From: Hymenobacter convexus
GTDB lineage: Bacteria > Bacteroidota > Bacteroidia > Cytophagales > Hymenobacteraceae
Assembly (NCBI RefSeq): GCF_030580955.1
Contig: NZ_JAUQON010000002.1
Location: forward strand, 496,001-560,000
Direction: 5' to 3'
DNA: 64,000 bases
Shown here: one piece after another, positions 45,062 through 53,800 of the stretch
Layout of the letters: the number at the start of each line of letters is the position of its first letter
Position numbering within the stretch: position 1 is the stretch's first letter
Notes under the pieces: model-generated
Told to the model about the DNA's origin: nothing
Seen by the model: only the letters and a program-made list of their open reading frames with translations
Databases searched by the model: none
Translations under genes and position numbers: made by a program

Positions 45062-45694
45062 ATGGCCGTTGCCGACCCTTCTACTGTGTTTCCGCTGGCC
45101 GGATACGAGCGGCTTTGTTTCCTGAAAAACGTGGTCGACCACCCGCAGATTACCGTGGGCGACTACACGTATTACGACGATTTCGAGGACGTTGCCAACT
45201 TCCAGCGGCGGGTGCGCTACCTGTTCGATTTCACCGGCGACCACCTGCACATCGGTAAGTTCTGCATGCTGGCCTCGGGCGTGGAGTTCATCATGAACGG
45301 CGCTAATCACCTGGTTGAGGCCGTGACTGCCTATCCCTTCGCCGTATTCGGCGGCGATTGGGCCGGGGCCATGGCCGGCAAAGCCTACCCGAGCAAGGGC
45401 GATACCACCGTGGGTAATGATGTTTGGATGGGCTATCGGGCCACCATCATGCCGGGCGTGAGCATCGGCCACGGGACCATCATCGGGGCCTGCGCCGTGG
45501 TCACGCGCGACGTGCCGCCTTACGCCATTGTGGGTGGCAATCCGGCCCGCATCATCCGCATGCGTTTCGATGCCGATACCGTGGCCCGCTTGCTGGCCCT
45601 GGCGTGGTGGGACTGGCCCATTGAGAAAATTACCCGTTTTGCCCCGCTACTAACGGGCAATGTAGCCGCTTTTCTGGCGGCGGCCGAGGTGTAG
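45062..45694 (+). CDS. Vat/CatB-type xenobiotic acetyltransferase (left-handed beta-helix)
   Basis: A 210-residue hexapeptide-repeat enzyme. The catalytic histidine is in FIMNGANHLVEAVTAYPF, equivalent to the NHR..STYPF block of Vat and CatB enzymes. Hexapeptide turns appear at TTVGNDVWMGYRATIMPGVS and IGHGTIIGACAVVTRDVPPY, then AIVGGNPARIIRMRF. ATG 45062 is chosen over TTG 45047. Family members acetylate streptogramins or chloramphenicol, but many chromosomal copies have other substrates, so resistance is not claimed. Convergent with nnr, sharing a small hairpin. Confidence 0.85.
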   Translation: MAVADPSTVFPLAGYERLCFLKNVVDHPQITVGDYTYYDDFEDVANFQRRVRYLFDFTGDHLHIGKFCMLASGVEFIMNGANHLVEAVTAYPFAVFGGDWAGAMAGKAYPSKGDTTVGNDVWMGYRATIMPGVSIGHGTIIGACAVVTRDVPPYAIVGGNPARIIRMRFDADTVARLLALAWWDWPIEKITRFAPLLTGNVAAFLAAAEV

Positions 45695-45715
45695 CACACG
45701 CTTCAGCTTGTGCTA
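45692..45715. terminator. Short convergent hairpin TAGCACA / TGTGCTA
   Basis: A 7-base inverted repeat that begins with the stop codon of the acetyltransferase gene (45692-45694) and spans the nnr stop (45703-45705). It may terminate both genes weakly. Confidence 0.4.
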
Positions 45716-47238
45716 ACTTCCATCAGCGCCGGGCCGATGTGCCGCACGATATCACCCGCCACCAGCCCGGCTTGCCCGGTTTGGGCGGCGGCTAAGTCGC
45801 CGGCCCGGCCGTGGGCGTACACGCCCAGCCGCACCGCTTCGAAGGCCAACAACTGCGCATGGGCGCGCAGGGCCAGCAACAGGCCCGTGAGCACGTCGCC
45901 GCTGCCGCCGGCGGCCATGCCGGCGTTGCCGGTGCTGTTGAAGTGCAGCTCGCCGGTGGGCGTGGCCAGGCAGGTGTAGGCGCCCTTCAGCACCACCAGG
46001 CACTGGTGCTCTTGGGCGAAGTCGCGCAGCAGCTCCAAGCGGTGGTAGTCGTCGCGGGCCGGCTCGGTGAGGCGCTCGAACTCTTTGGGGTGGGGGGTAA
46101 GAACGGTATTTTCGGGCAGCAGCTTGAGCAGCGCGCGGTGGCTGCCCAGCAGGTTCAGCGCGTCGGCATCGATGACGAGCGGGAGCGGCTGGCCGGTTTT
46201 ATCTAATGGCCGGGCCGCGGCTTTCAGCAGCTTGCGCAGCACGGCGAGGCTGGCCGCTTCCTGCCCCAGGCCGGGGCCAATGCCCACGGCCTGGTAGGGT
46301 TTTAGGTCCGGCAATTCACTGATGAAATCGGCCTGCTTATCCGTCAGGCACATAGCTTCGGGCTGGCTGATTTGGAAGATGTTGTAGCCACAGCCGGGGA
46401 TGTGGGCCGTGAGCAGCCCCACGCCGCCGCGCAGGCAGGCCCCCGCCGAGAGCACCGCCGCACCCATCTTGCCCCGGCTGCCGGCCAGCAACAGCGCGTG
46501 CCCAAAGGTGCCCTTATGACTGAACTTGGGGCGCGGAGGGAGCGCGCCGGCCACGGCGGCGGCATCGGTGTAGTGCCAGGGCGTGGCCGCTTCGGCAATG
46601 AAGCTCGCGCTCAAACCAATATCCTCGACGTGCCATTCGCCCACGTATTCGGCGTTTTGCGGCAGCAGGAAAGCCAGCTTGGGCAGGCCGAAGCTGACGG
46701 TGTAGTGCGCCCGCACCACGGAGCTGTCGGCCGGCTGGGGTGCATCGGCGAAGAGGCCGCTGGGCAGGTCGATGGCCACGACGCGGGCTTGGGACGCGTT
46801 GAGGTGTTGCACAATTTTGGCGGCCAGACCGGTAAGCGGCCGGCTCAGTCCGGTGCCGAACAGGGCGTCAATTACCAGCGTATCGGCGGGGATTTCCGGT
46901 AGCTGGACTGCTTCGATTTCAGTCACGGGCACGGCGTGGGGCAGCCGCTGGCGGTTGTGCTGCCAGTCGGCCGACTGCTTGTCGGCCGGCAGCAGGGCCA
47001 CACGCACGGCATAGCGCGCCTGCAGTAGCAGCCTGGCCACTGCCAGGCCATCGCCGCCGTTGTTGCCGGGGCCGCAAAGGATTAGGATTTCATCGGTTTT
47101 GGCGGGCGTGAAGTGACCAGTGAACCACTGTACAAAAACTGTGGCGGCACGCTCCATCAACTCCGTTGAAAGCAGATGTTGCTCCTGCATAGTGGCCTGG
47201 TCGAGTTGGCGGGTTTGGGCGGCGGAGAGAATTTTCAT
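45703..47238 (-). CDS. nnr: Bifunctional NAD(P)HX epimerase/dehydratase
   Basis: A 511-residue repair enzyme. The N-terminal YjeF epimerase domain (to about residue 215) has LCGPGNNGGDGLAVARLL and VVAIDLPSGLFADAP. The C-terminal ribokinase-like dehydratase has HKGTFGHALLLAGSRGKMGA, LVIDADALNLL, LTPHPKEFERL and NAGMAAGGSGDVLTGLL. It restores damaged hydrated NAD(P)H. ATG 47238 (MKILSAAQTRQLDQATM) is the family start; the open frame continues upstream to 47769 across the divergent hydrolase gene and is not real there. Confidence 0.93.
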   Translation of the reverse strand: MKILSAAQTRQLDQATMQEQHLLSTELMERAATVFVQWFTGHFTPAKTDEILILCGPGNNGGDGLAVARLLLQARYAVRVALLPADKQSADWQHNRQRLPHAVPVTEIEAVQLPEIPADTLVIDALFGTGLSRPLTGLAAKIVQHLNASQARVVAIDLPSGLFADAPQPADSSVVRAHYTVSFGLPKLAFLLPQNAEYVGEWHVEDIGLSASFIAEAATPWHYTDAAAVAGALPPRPKFSHKGTFGHALLLAGSRGKMGAAVLSAGACLRGGVGLLTAHIPGCGYNIFQISQPEAMCLTDKQADFISELPDLKPYQAVGIGPGLGQEAASLAVLRKLLKAAARPLDKTGQPLPLVIDADALNLLGSHRALLKLLPENTVLTPHPKEFERLTEPARDDYHRLELLRDFAQEHQCLVVLKGAYTCLATPTGELHFNSTGNAGMAAGGSGDVLTGLLLALRAHAQLLAFEAVRLGVYAHGRAGDLAAAQTGQAGLVAGDIVRHIGPALMEVSTS

Positions 47239-47260
47239 AATGAGTGCGGTACGCTTTAGC

Positions 47261-47281
47261 TTGCCGAAAAACCTTCGGCAA
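47261..47281. promoter_or_regulatory. Palindrome TTGCCGAA / TTCGGCAA between divergent genes
   Basis: A perfect 8-base inverted repeat with a 5-base loop, midway between the nnr and RBBP9-like starts. It lacks a T run, so an operator-like role is more likely than a terminator; untested. Confidence 0.4.
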
Positions 47282-47295
47282 ACCCGATTTTTAAC

Positions 47296-47835
47296 ATGCA
47301 GGAAACCACGAGCGTCTTCATCGTGCCCGGCCTGGGCAGCTCCGGCCCCGACCATTGGCAAACCTACTTCGAACGCCAACATCCGGCCTTTACGCGAATT
47401 GAGCAGCGCGAGTGGGACGTGCCCGACCGGGCCGAGTGGGTGGCCCGCCTCGAAGACGCCCTCGACGGTGAAGACCTGAGCCAGGTGGTGCTGGTGGGCC
47501 ACAGCCTGGGCTGCGTCACCATCGCGCACTGGGCCGGGCAATACGGCCACCGCATCAAGGGGGCGCTGCTGGTGGCACCCAGCGACGTGGACACGGCCCA
47601 CTACGCCGCCTTTCCCACCACCGGCTTCGGCCCCATGCCGATGGCCCGGCTGCCGTTCCCGAGCAAGGTGGTGTTCAGCCAGAACGACGAATGGATGACG
47701 CCCGCCCGCGCCCGGCAGTTTGCCGAGGCCTGGGGCAGCGAGCTGGTGGACCTCGGCGCGGCCGGCCACATCAACACGGCCAGCGGCTATGGCGCGTGGC
47801 CGGCCGGGCTGGAGTTGCTGCGCGAGTGGCTGTAA
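47296..47835 (+). CDS. RBBP9/YdeN-family serine hydrolase
   Basis: A 179-residue small alpha/beta hydrolase. The opening [19 protein letters not shown], the nucleophile elbow [15 protein letters not shown], the aspartate in [15 protein letters not shown] and the histidine in [19 protein letters not shown] match the RBBP9 family. Members are small esterases with uncertain substrates. ATG 47296 begins directly before the first strand. It is divergent from nnr and 91 bases before msrB. Confidence 0.87.
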   Translation: MQETTSVFIVPGLGSSGPDHWQTYFERQHPAFTRIEQREWDVPDRAEWVARLEDALDGEDLSQVVLVGHSLGCVTIAHWAGQYGHRIKGALLVAPSDVDTAHYAAFPTTGFGPMPMARLPFPSKVVFSQNDEWMTPARARQFAEAWGSELVDLGAAGHINTASGYGAWPAGLELLREWL

Positions 47836-47926
47836 GGAAAAGGCACGGCGGTGCGTCTACCCGGGGCGGCCGAAAACCTCCCGGGGCCGGCCGCGTTTAC
47901 CTTATTCCTACCTCAAATCCGCCGAT

Positions 47927-48391
47927 ATGCAAACCTGGAACGACGTCATCCGCCTCGCCAACCATCCCATTCCCTCGCCCCGCCGCGTGGAGAAAACGCC
48001 CGCCGAGTGGCGCGCCCAACTCACGCCCGAGCAGTACCACGTCACCCGTGAGCACGGCACCGAGCGCGCCTTCACCGGCGAATACTGCGAGGCCCACGAA
48101 GCCGGCCTTTACGCCTGCGTGTGCTGCGGCACCCCGCTCTACGACTCGCGCACGAAGTTCGAATCGGGCACCGGCTGGCCCAGCTTCACGCAGCCCGTCG
48201 ATGAAAGCGCCATCCGCTACAAGAAGGACACCAGCTACGGCATGACCCGCGTGGAAGTGCTCTGCAACGTGTGCGACGCCCACCAGGGCCACGTTTTCCC
48301 CGATGGCCCGGCGCCCAGCGGTTTGCGCCTGTGCATCAACTCGGCCAGCATCAAGCTGGTGACGGAAGCGGAGAAACAGCCCGCTGCTTAG
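47927..48391 (+). CDS. msrB: Peptide-methionine (R)-S-oxide reductase MsrB
   Basis: A 154-residue enzyme that repairs methionine-R-sulfoxide. Two CxxC zinc pairs are visible ([11 protein letters not shown] and [14 protein letters not shown]). Other blocks are [10 protein letters not shown] and the catalytic cysteine in [11 protein letters not shown]. There is no signal peptide, so it is cytoplasmic. ATG 47927 ([18 protein letters not shown]) is chosen; the open frame upstream overlaps the hydrolase gene. A long palindrome follows. Confidence 0.94.
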   Translation: MQTWNDVIRLANHPIPSPRRVEKTPAEWRAQLTPEQYHVTREHGTERAFTGEYCEAHEAGLYACVCCGTPLYDSRTKFESGTGWPSFTQPVDESAIRYKKDTSYGMTRVEVLCNVCDAHQGHVFPDGPAPSGLRLCINSASIKLVTEAEKQPAA

Positions 48392-48417
48392 GTCGCATCT
48401 GCGTAAGCGCAGAGCCC

Positions 48418-48516
48418 AGAACGTCATGCTGAGCGCAGCCGAAGCATCTCTCCCGCAATAGTAAACGAATTACTCGCGCGGTAGAGATGCTTCGGCTGCG
48501 CTCGGCATGACGTTCT
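48418..48516. repeat. Interspersed palindromic repeat, copy C
   Basis: Left arm 48418-48452 (AGAACGTCATGCTGAGCGCA and on) and right arm 48481-48516 are inverted copies with about two mismatches in 35 bases. The centre is about 28 bases. It separates msrB from the serine dehydratase gene. It is the best-preserved copy of the family. Confidence 0.85.
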
Positions 48517-48578
48517 ACTGGGGACCGTTCTACTTTTACGCTTCGCTAGCGCTATCCACCACCTCAATCCCACCCGCC

Positions 48579-49487
48579 ATGTCTTTGCTATTTAATGATT
48601 TTGCCTCCTGGGGCGCCCACTGCGCCGAAACTGGCGAGCCGCTTTACCAACCCGTGCTGGCCTACGAAATTGAGCAGAAGGGCCGCACCGAAGACGAAAT
48701 CTGGGCGGGCCTGCAGCGGGCCTACGATGTGATGCGCGACGCCGTGCACGAGGGCCTGACCGGCAACATGACCTCGCGCTCGGGCATGATAAACAACGGC
48801 GCCAAGAAAATTGCCGCCTCGCCCGTTACCGTGCTGTCGCCGGAGTTCAAGCAGCTCATTACCCGGGCGTTGGGGGCTAAAGAAGTGAACTCCTGCATGG
48901 GCCGCGTGGTGGCTGCGCCCACGGCCGGTGCTTCGGGCATTTTGCCCGGCGTGCTCGTCACCATCCAGGATTTGCACAAGCTGAGCGACCGCCAGATTTT
49001 GGAGGGTCTGCTCGTGGCGGCCGGCATTGCCCTCATCATTGAGCAAAACGCCTCGCTGGCCGGGGCCGTGGGCGGCTGCCAGGCCGAAACCGGCTCGGCC
49101 GCCGCCATGGGCAGCGGGGCCATTGTGTACTGCCTGGGCGGGCCGGTGGAGCAGGTTTTTGCCGCCGTAGCCGTCACCATTCAGTGCATGCTCGGGCTGG
49201 TGTGCGACCCCGTAGCCGGCCTCGTGGAAGTGCCCTGCGTGGTGCGCAACGCCTCGGCGGCGGCCATTGCCTTTTCGTCGGCCCAGATTGCCATCGCCGG
49301 CATCGACCCGGTGATTCCCGTCGACCAGTGTGTGGCGGCCCTCGGCGAAGTGGGCCAGGCCATGGAAACCCGCTACAAGGAAACCGCCCTCGGCGGCCTG
49401 GCCGCCACCAAGCGCGGCAAGGAAATCGAGAAAATGGTGCTGGTGCAGGACGTCAACATCCTGCCCGACCACGCCGAGGAACTATAG
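48579..49487 (+). CDS. sdaAA: L-serine ammonia-lyase, iron-sulfur-dependent, alpha subunit
   Basis: A 302-residue enzyme subunit converting L-serine to pyruvate and ammonia using a [4Fe-4S] cluster. Family blocks are NSCMGRVVAAPTAGASGILP, AVGGCQAETGSAAAMGSGA and GLVCDPVAGLVEVPCVVRNA, which hold the cluster cysteines. The length fits a separate alpha subunit; the beta subunit is not in the window. ATG 48579 (MSLLFNDFASW) is chosen because upstream codons lie in the palindrome. A near-consensus box TACTTTTA is at 48531-48538. Confidence 0.9.
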   Translation: MSLLFNDFASWGAHCAETGEPLYQPVLAYEIEQKGRTEDEIWAGLQRAYDVMRDAVHEGLTGNMTSRSGMINNGAKKIAASPVTVLSPEFKQLITRALGAKEVNSCMGRVVAAPTAGASGILPGVLVTIQDLHKLSDRQILEGLLVAAGIALIIEQNASLAGAVGGCQAETGSAAAMGSGAIVYCLGGPVEQVFAAVAVTIQCMLGLVCDPVAGLVEVPCVVRNASAAAIAFSSAQIAIAGIDPVIPVDQCVAALGEVGQAMETRYKETALGGLAATKRGKEIEKMVLVQDVNILPDHAEEL

Positions 49488-49495
49488 CCAGCCGG

Positions 49496-50623
49496 CTATT
49501 TTACGAAGCGCGCCAGCGCGGCTTCCAGCTCGGCGCCGTGCAGGTTCACGGCCAGAATTTTACCCTGCGGGTCGAGCAGGAAGTTCTGCGGCACGCTGCG
49601 AATCCCGTAAAGCTTGGGTACCTCGCCGCCAGGGCCATGCAGGTCCGCTACCTGCGTCCAGGGCAGGTGGTCGTCGGCAATGGCTTTCACCCACTTATCG
49701 CGGTTGTCGTCAATCGACACGCTCAGCACCTCGAAGTTGCGGCCTTTGAAGGCGTTGTAGGTTTTGAGCATGGCAGGGTTTTCGGCGCGGCAGGGCTTGC
49801 ACCAGCTGGCCCAGAAATCGACCAGCACGTAGCGGCCCCGGTAGTCGGCCAGCGCCACCTTTTTGCCCTCCGGCGTGGGCTGAATGAAGGCCGGAGCCAC
49901 CGCGCCAATCTGCACGTTTTTAAGTCCCTGTATCATTTCGCCGTAGAAGCGGCCCGGCCGGCTGGCCTTCAGCTCGGGGCTCAGGGCTTCGTACAGCGGC
50001 CCTTCGTTGACATACTGGGGTTCCTGCATAAACTGCATCGTCTGCAGCGCGTCCAGGCTTACCCAGGAGGCCGGGTTGGCTTTCACAAAGGCGGCCTGCT
50101 GCTGGTACATCGCCTTTTCGGTTGCTTTGTACTCCTGATGTATACGCTCCGCAAAAGCCGGCTCCTTGCGTTGCGCCTCGGTGGCGCGCTGGTATTCAAC
50201 CCCGTTGGCTTTAATTCGAGCGAAGGCCGGCTGCAGCGCGGCATCCAGGCGCAGGTAGTCGCGGGTGAGCGGCCCGCCCGTGAACTTGGCCAGCGGGAGC
50301 GAATCGGAGCCGGTTACCACCACCGGGCCGGGCTCCAGAAACAGTTTCAGGCTGTTGCCCGGCAGCCGTTGCGGGTTGGGCTGGCGGCCGTTGCGCACCA
50401 ATACCAACTGCCCCCGTTCGGGCATTTCGGTATGGCCTTTCAGCTCAAAAGCGCCGTTTTTAAGCGTGGCCGAATCCAGTATCTCGGAGCCCCGCAACAG
50501 GTATACCCGGGCCGGCGCGTTGAGCTGGCCCACGCGGCCCTTCACGACGAAGGGCGACGAAGGCGTTTGAGCAGGGGCCAGGCCCGGGGCCAGTAGCAGG
50601 GCAGCAAGTAATAACTTCATCAT
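49496..50623 (-). CDS. TlpA-like thioredoxin with DUF4369-type N-terminal domain
   Basis: A 375-residue exported protein. The signal peptide MMKLLLAALLLAPGLAPAQ is followed by a beta domain of the DUF4369 type (VKGRVGQLNAPARVYLLRG, SATLKNGAFELKG) and a helical region. The C-terminal thioredoxin domain carries the redox pair in VLVDFWASWCKPCRAENP and the cis-proline in IRSVPQNFLLDPQGKILA. Such proteins act in periplasmic thiol chemistry in Bacteroidota. A TACTTTC-like near match (TACCTTTC, 50655-50662) lies upstream. Its stop is nine bases from the serine dehydratase stop. Confidence 0.88.
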   Translation of the reverse strand: MMKLLLAALLLAPGLAPAQTPSSPFVVKGRVGQLNAPARVYLLRGSEILDSATLKNGAFELKGHTEMPERGQLVLVRNGRQPNPQRLPGNSLKLFLEPGPVVVTGSDSLPLAKFTGGPLTRDYLRLDAALQPAFARIKANGVEYQRATEAQRKEPAFAERIHQEYKATEKAMYQQQAAFVKANPASWVSLDALQTMQFMQEPQYVNEGPLYEALSPELKASRPGRFYGEMIQGLKNVQIGAVAPAFIQPTPEGKKVALADYRGRYVLVDFWASWCKPCRAENPAMLKTYNAFKGRNFEVLSVSIDDNRDKWVKAIADDHLPWTQVADLHGPGGEVPKLYGIRSVPQNFLLDPQGKILAVNLHGAELEAALARFVK

Positions 50624-50761
50624 AAAGGTGGGTTTGGGAAAAGATGACCGCAACGAAAGGTAAATCAACCGACTGGCTTTGGCCATTGGCGCTTCACAGG
50701 CAACGCGTTGCCCGTTCTAATTATTGGCCCGGTGCGTCAATCAAGTAACTACCAAAAACAA

Positions 50762-50794
50762 AAAAGCCCCGCCGACAATGCCAGCGGGGCTTTT
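50762..50794 (-). terminator. Terminator of the 1501-residue adhesin gene
   Basis: AAAAGCCCCGC / GCGGGGCTTTT with an 11-base loop, followed on the minus strand by a T-rich run (TTGTTTTT). Almost identical to the terminator at 55845-55877. Confidence 0.9.
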
Positions 50795-50813
50795 CAATGG
50801 ACTGCAACCCGCG

Positions 50814-53800
50814 CTATTCGCGCACGATGCGGCGCACGTCGGTGCCGCCTTCGGTGGTCACGCGCAGCGTGTACACGCCGGTAGCCGCGGCCGAGAGGTT
50901 GAGCTGCGTCTGAGCCTGGCCGGCGGCCACGTTTTGGGTGAGTACCTCGCGGCCGAGGGCATCAAACACGCTCAACTGCACGGCTTTGGAGTAGCCTTTG
51001 AACTGCAGGGTCAGCATGCCGTCGGCCGTGGGGTTCGGGAACAAGGTCAGTGCCGAGCCCGCCAGCGCCTTCGTCGTGCCCGTGATGGTCACCGGCGTGG
51101 AAGCGGCCGACTGGCAGCCGCCCGTGGTGGTGATGAAGCGCACCGAATAACCGGTGGGCGTGGTGGTGCCCGTAGCGGTGTAGGTCTGGTTGGTAGCGCC
51201 GGGGATGGCCGTGCTGCCCTGGTACCACTGGTAGGTGGTGCCGGCGGGCGCCGCGCTGCTCGTGAACAGGGCCGTGCTGCTGGTGGGGTAGCTCACCGTC
51301 ACGGTGGGCGTAGCCGGCAGCTGAGTCACCGTCACGGCGATGGGCGTGCGGGTGGCGGCTACACAGGCAGTGCTCAGCGTAATGTTGTAGAAGTAGTAAT
51401 AAGCCGAGTTCGGCGTCCCGTTCAAGCCACCCGTGATGCTGAAGTTGCCGCTGGGCGAGGTGAAGGGGAAGACCACCCCGGTGGGCAGCGGGTTTTCGCG
51501 CAGCAGGTCGGTGAGGCCAGTGTAGGCTTTCACCACCAGCTGGTAGCCGGTGCCAGCGCTGGGCACGGCCAGGTTCAGCTGCACAGTAACAGGCGTGGTG
51601 GCACCCGAGCCCGTGACGCTGATGGCCGACGTGGCGGCAATTTCAGTGCCCGCGCTGTTGCGCAGCGCGAAGGTGAGGGTGCCCGTGCCCACGGGGTAAA
51701 TCACGGCCGACTGAATGGTGAGGCCCGTGGTGGTGCTGAACACCAGCCCGGTATCGATGCCGAGGAAGCCCGCGGTTACGGTGGGCGCGGGGCGGCCGCC
51801 AATCTCCGACGAGCCGGTGGAAGCTTCTACGTAGTAGGTGGTCGAGGCAACAAGGGGCGTGGTCGTCAGCGTGGTGGTGGTGCCGGCCGTGGTGGCACCG
51901 GTGAGGGCCGTGCCACCCGTGGCCGCAGTGTAGAACTGCACCGTGGTGCCGGCCGGGGCACTGGCCGTGAGGGTGGCCGTGCTGCCCGCGCAAACGGATA
52001 CCGGCGCCGGGGTGCCGGTCAGCTGCGGGTTGTTCACGGTCACGGTCACCACGTTCGACGTCACTACCGTGGTGCCGCAGGTTACTTGGGCGCGGTAGTA
52101 GGTGGTGCTGTTGATGACCGGCGTGGTGTAGCTGGCCGAGTTAGCCCCCGTAATGTTGGTAAACGTGCCCGTGGCGCTGGTGCTGCTCTGCAGCTGGATA
52201 GCGCCGTTGAGGGCGCCGGCTAGGCTAAGGACCGCGGTGCCCGAGTTGCACAGCGAAGCCACCGACGACGAGAGCGTGCCCGCCACCGGTGCCGCCACCG
52301 TAATGGTGGGGCTGGGCGTCAGGGTGTTGTTGGCGGTGTTGCCGTCGCCGGTCACGCTCGCCGTGATGGCGAACGAGTAGGTGCCCAGCGTGGCCAGGTT
52401 CACCGTGGTGCCCGTGCCGGTGAGCGGTACGCTCAGCGTGGCGCCCGAGGCCAGCGTACCGGTGCTCAGGGTGTAGTTGAGCGTCTGGGTTGCTACGCCG
52501 GTGGGGCCCGTCACCACCACCGTGATGGTAGCGGGCGTGGTGGCAAAGTTGAGCGCCGAAGCGCCGGCGTTGCGGATGCTCACCGTCACGGCTTCGGCCG
52601 AGCCAAAGCAGGCGCCACCGGTGGCGGCCGTGGCCGGAGCTACCAGGCCCGCGGCGGCAATATCCGTCCCAACGGGCGCAAATTCGTCGGCCCCGATGTC
52701 CGGCGTAGTAGCCGAGCGGGGGTCGCCGTCAATGTCCACCGTTACGCTGGCAATGGCCGTGCCCACGTTGTTCAGCGCCGCCGAGTTCACGTGCAGGTCG
52801 GTGACTGATGCGAACAGCGGGTCAACGCTTATCGAGTTGGCGTCTTTGCCCGTGGCCGTTTGCAGGGCCGCCAACGTGGCGGCATCAGCGCCGAGGTAGC
52901 CCAGCACGCCCTGGGTGCCCGTTACAAAGTAGTCGTTGTAGTTGAGCTGCGTGAACGCCGTATTGGCCGCGGCCGAATAGAAGGCGTAGCTTTTGGACGT
53001 GGCCGTGGTGCTGTTCACGATGCCGTTGCTGAAGATGTTGTTCCGGATGTCCAGCGCCGTCGATGCCGACCCCACGTAGAGGGCCGCCGACAGGTCGGCT
53101 CCCGCGCGGGTGTAGGTACCGGTCAGGTTTACCGAGTTGTAGTACACGTTCACACCGCCCAGGGTGCCGCCCGTGCCCAGGCGAATGCCAACGTTCGCAT
53201 CGCTGGTAAGCGCAGTCCAGCCCGAAGCCGCGGTAATCTGAATAAAGTTGTTGGCAACAAGAACGTTGCTGGTAGCCGAGCCGGTTTGTACGTCAACGCC
53301 TTTGCCGCCATAGCCGCTGGCGCTGCTGGCGCTCAGGCCCGTCAGCACGTTGCGCGTGATGGTAGCGCCCGTCGAGCCCGCGCCAAGTGCAATGCCCGTG
53401 GCATTACCACCCGTGGAGCTCACATTCAGCACCGTGTTCTGGCTGATGAGTGCGCCAGTGGCGCCCGTCAGGCTGAGGGCAATGGGGGAACCCGTGCCGC
53501 TGATATTTTGAACCGTGTTCAGCGTTATGCTGGGGCTCACGGCGTTGTTTACCAACATGCCGACGTTGCCCAGGCTGGACGCGCCGCTGGTGGTACTGCC
53601 CAGCGTGTTGCCCGTAATCACGACCCCATCGGTGCCACCCGCCGATACGGCGGCCGTACCCAATACGAAAATGCCGGAGAAGGACGAGGCGATGCTGTTG
53701 TTCTGAATCGTTAGGTTGTCGTTGTCGGCCCCGGTCGAGCCGAGGGTGGTGCCGCCCACTACAATGCCCACCCCGGCGCTGGATGACGGGCCGGTGATGT

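Noticed and set aside
47239..47769. N-terminal extension of nnr
   Set aside because: It would overlap the divergent RBBP9-like gene completely; the YjeF domain starts at ATG 47238.
50724..52223. Plus-strand open frame of 499 residues
   Set aside because: Lies opposite the sorting and Ig-like domains of the 1501-residue adhesin; Arg/Gly-rich translation is typical of an antisense shadow.
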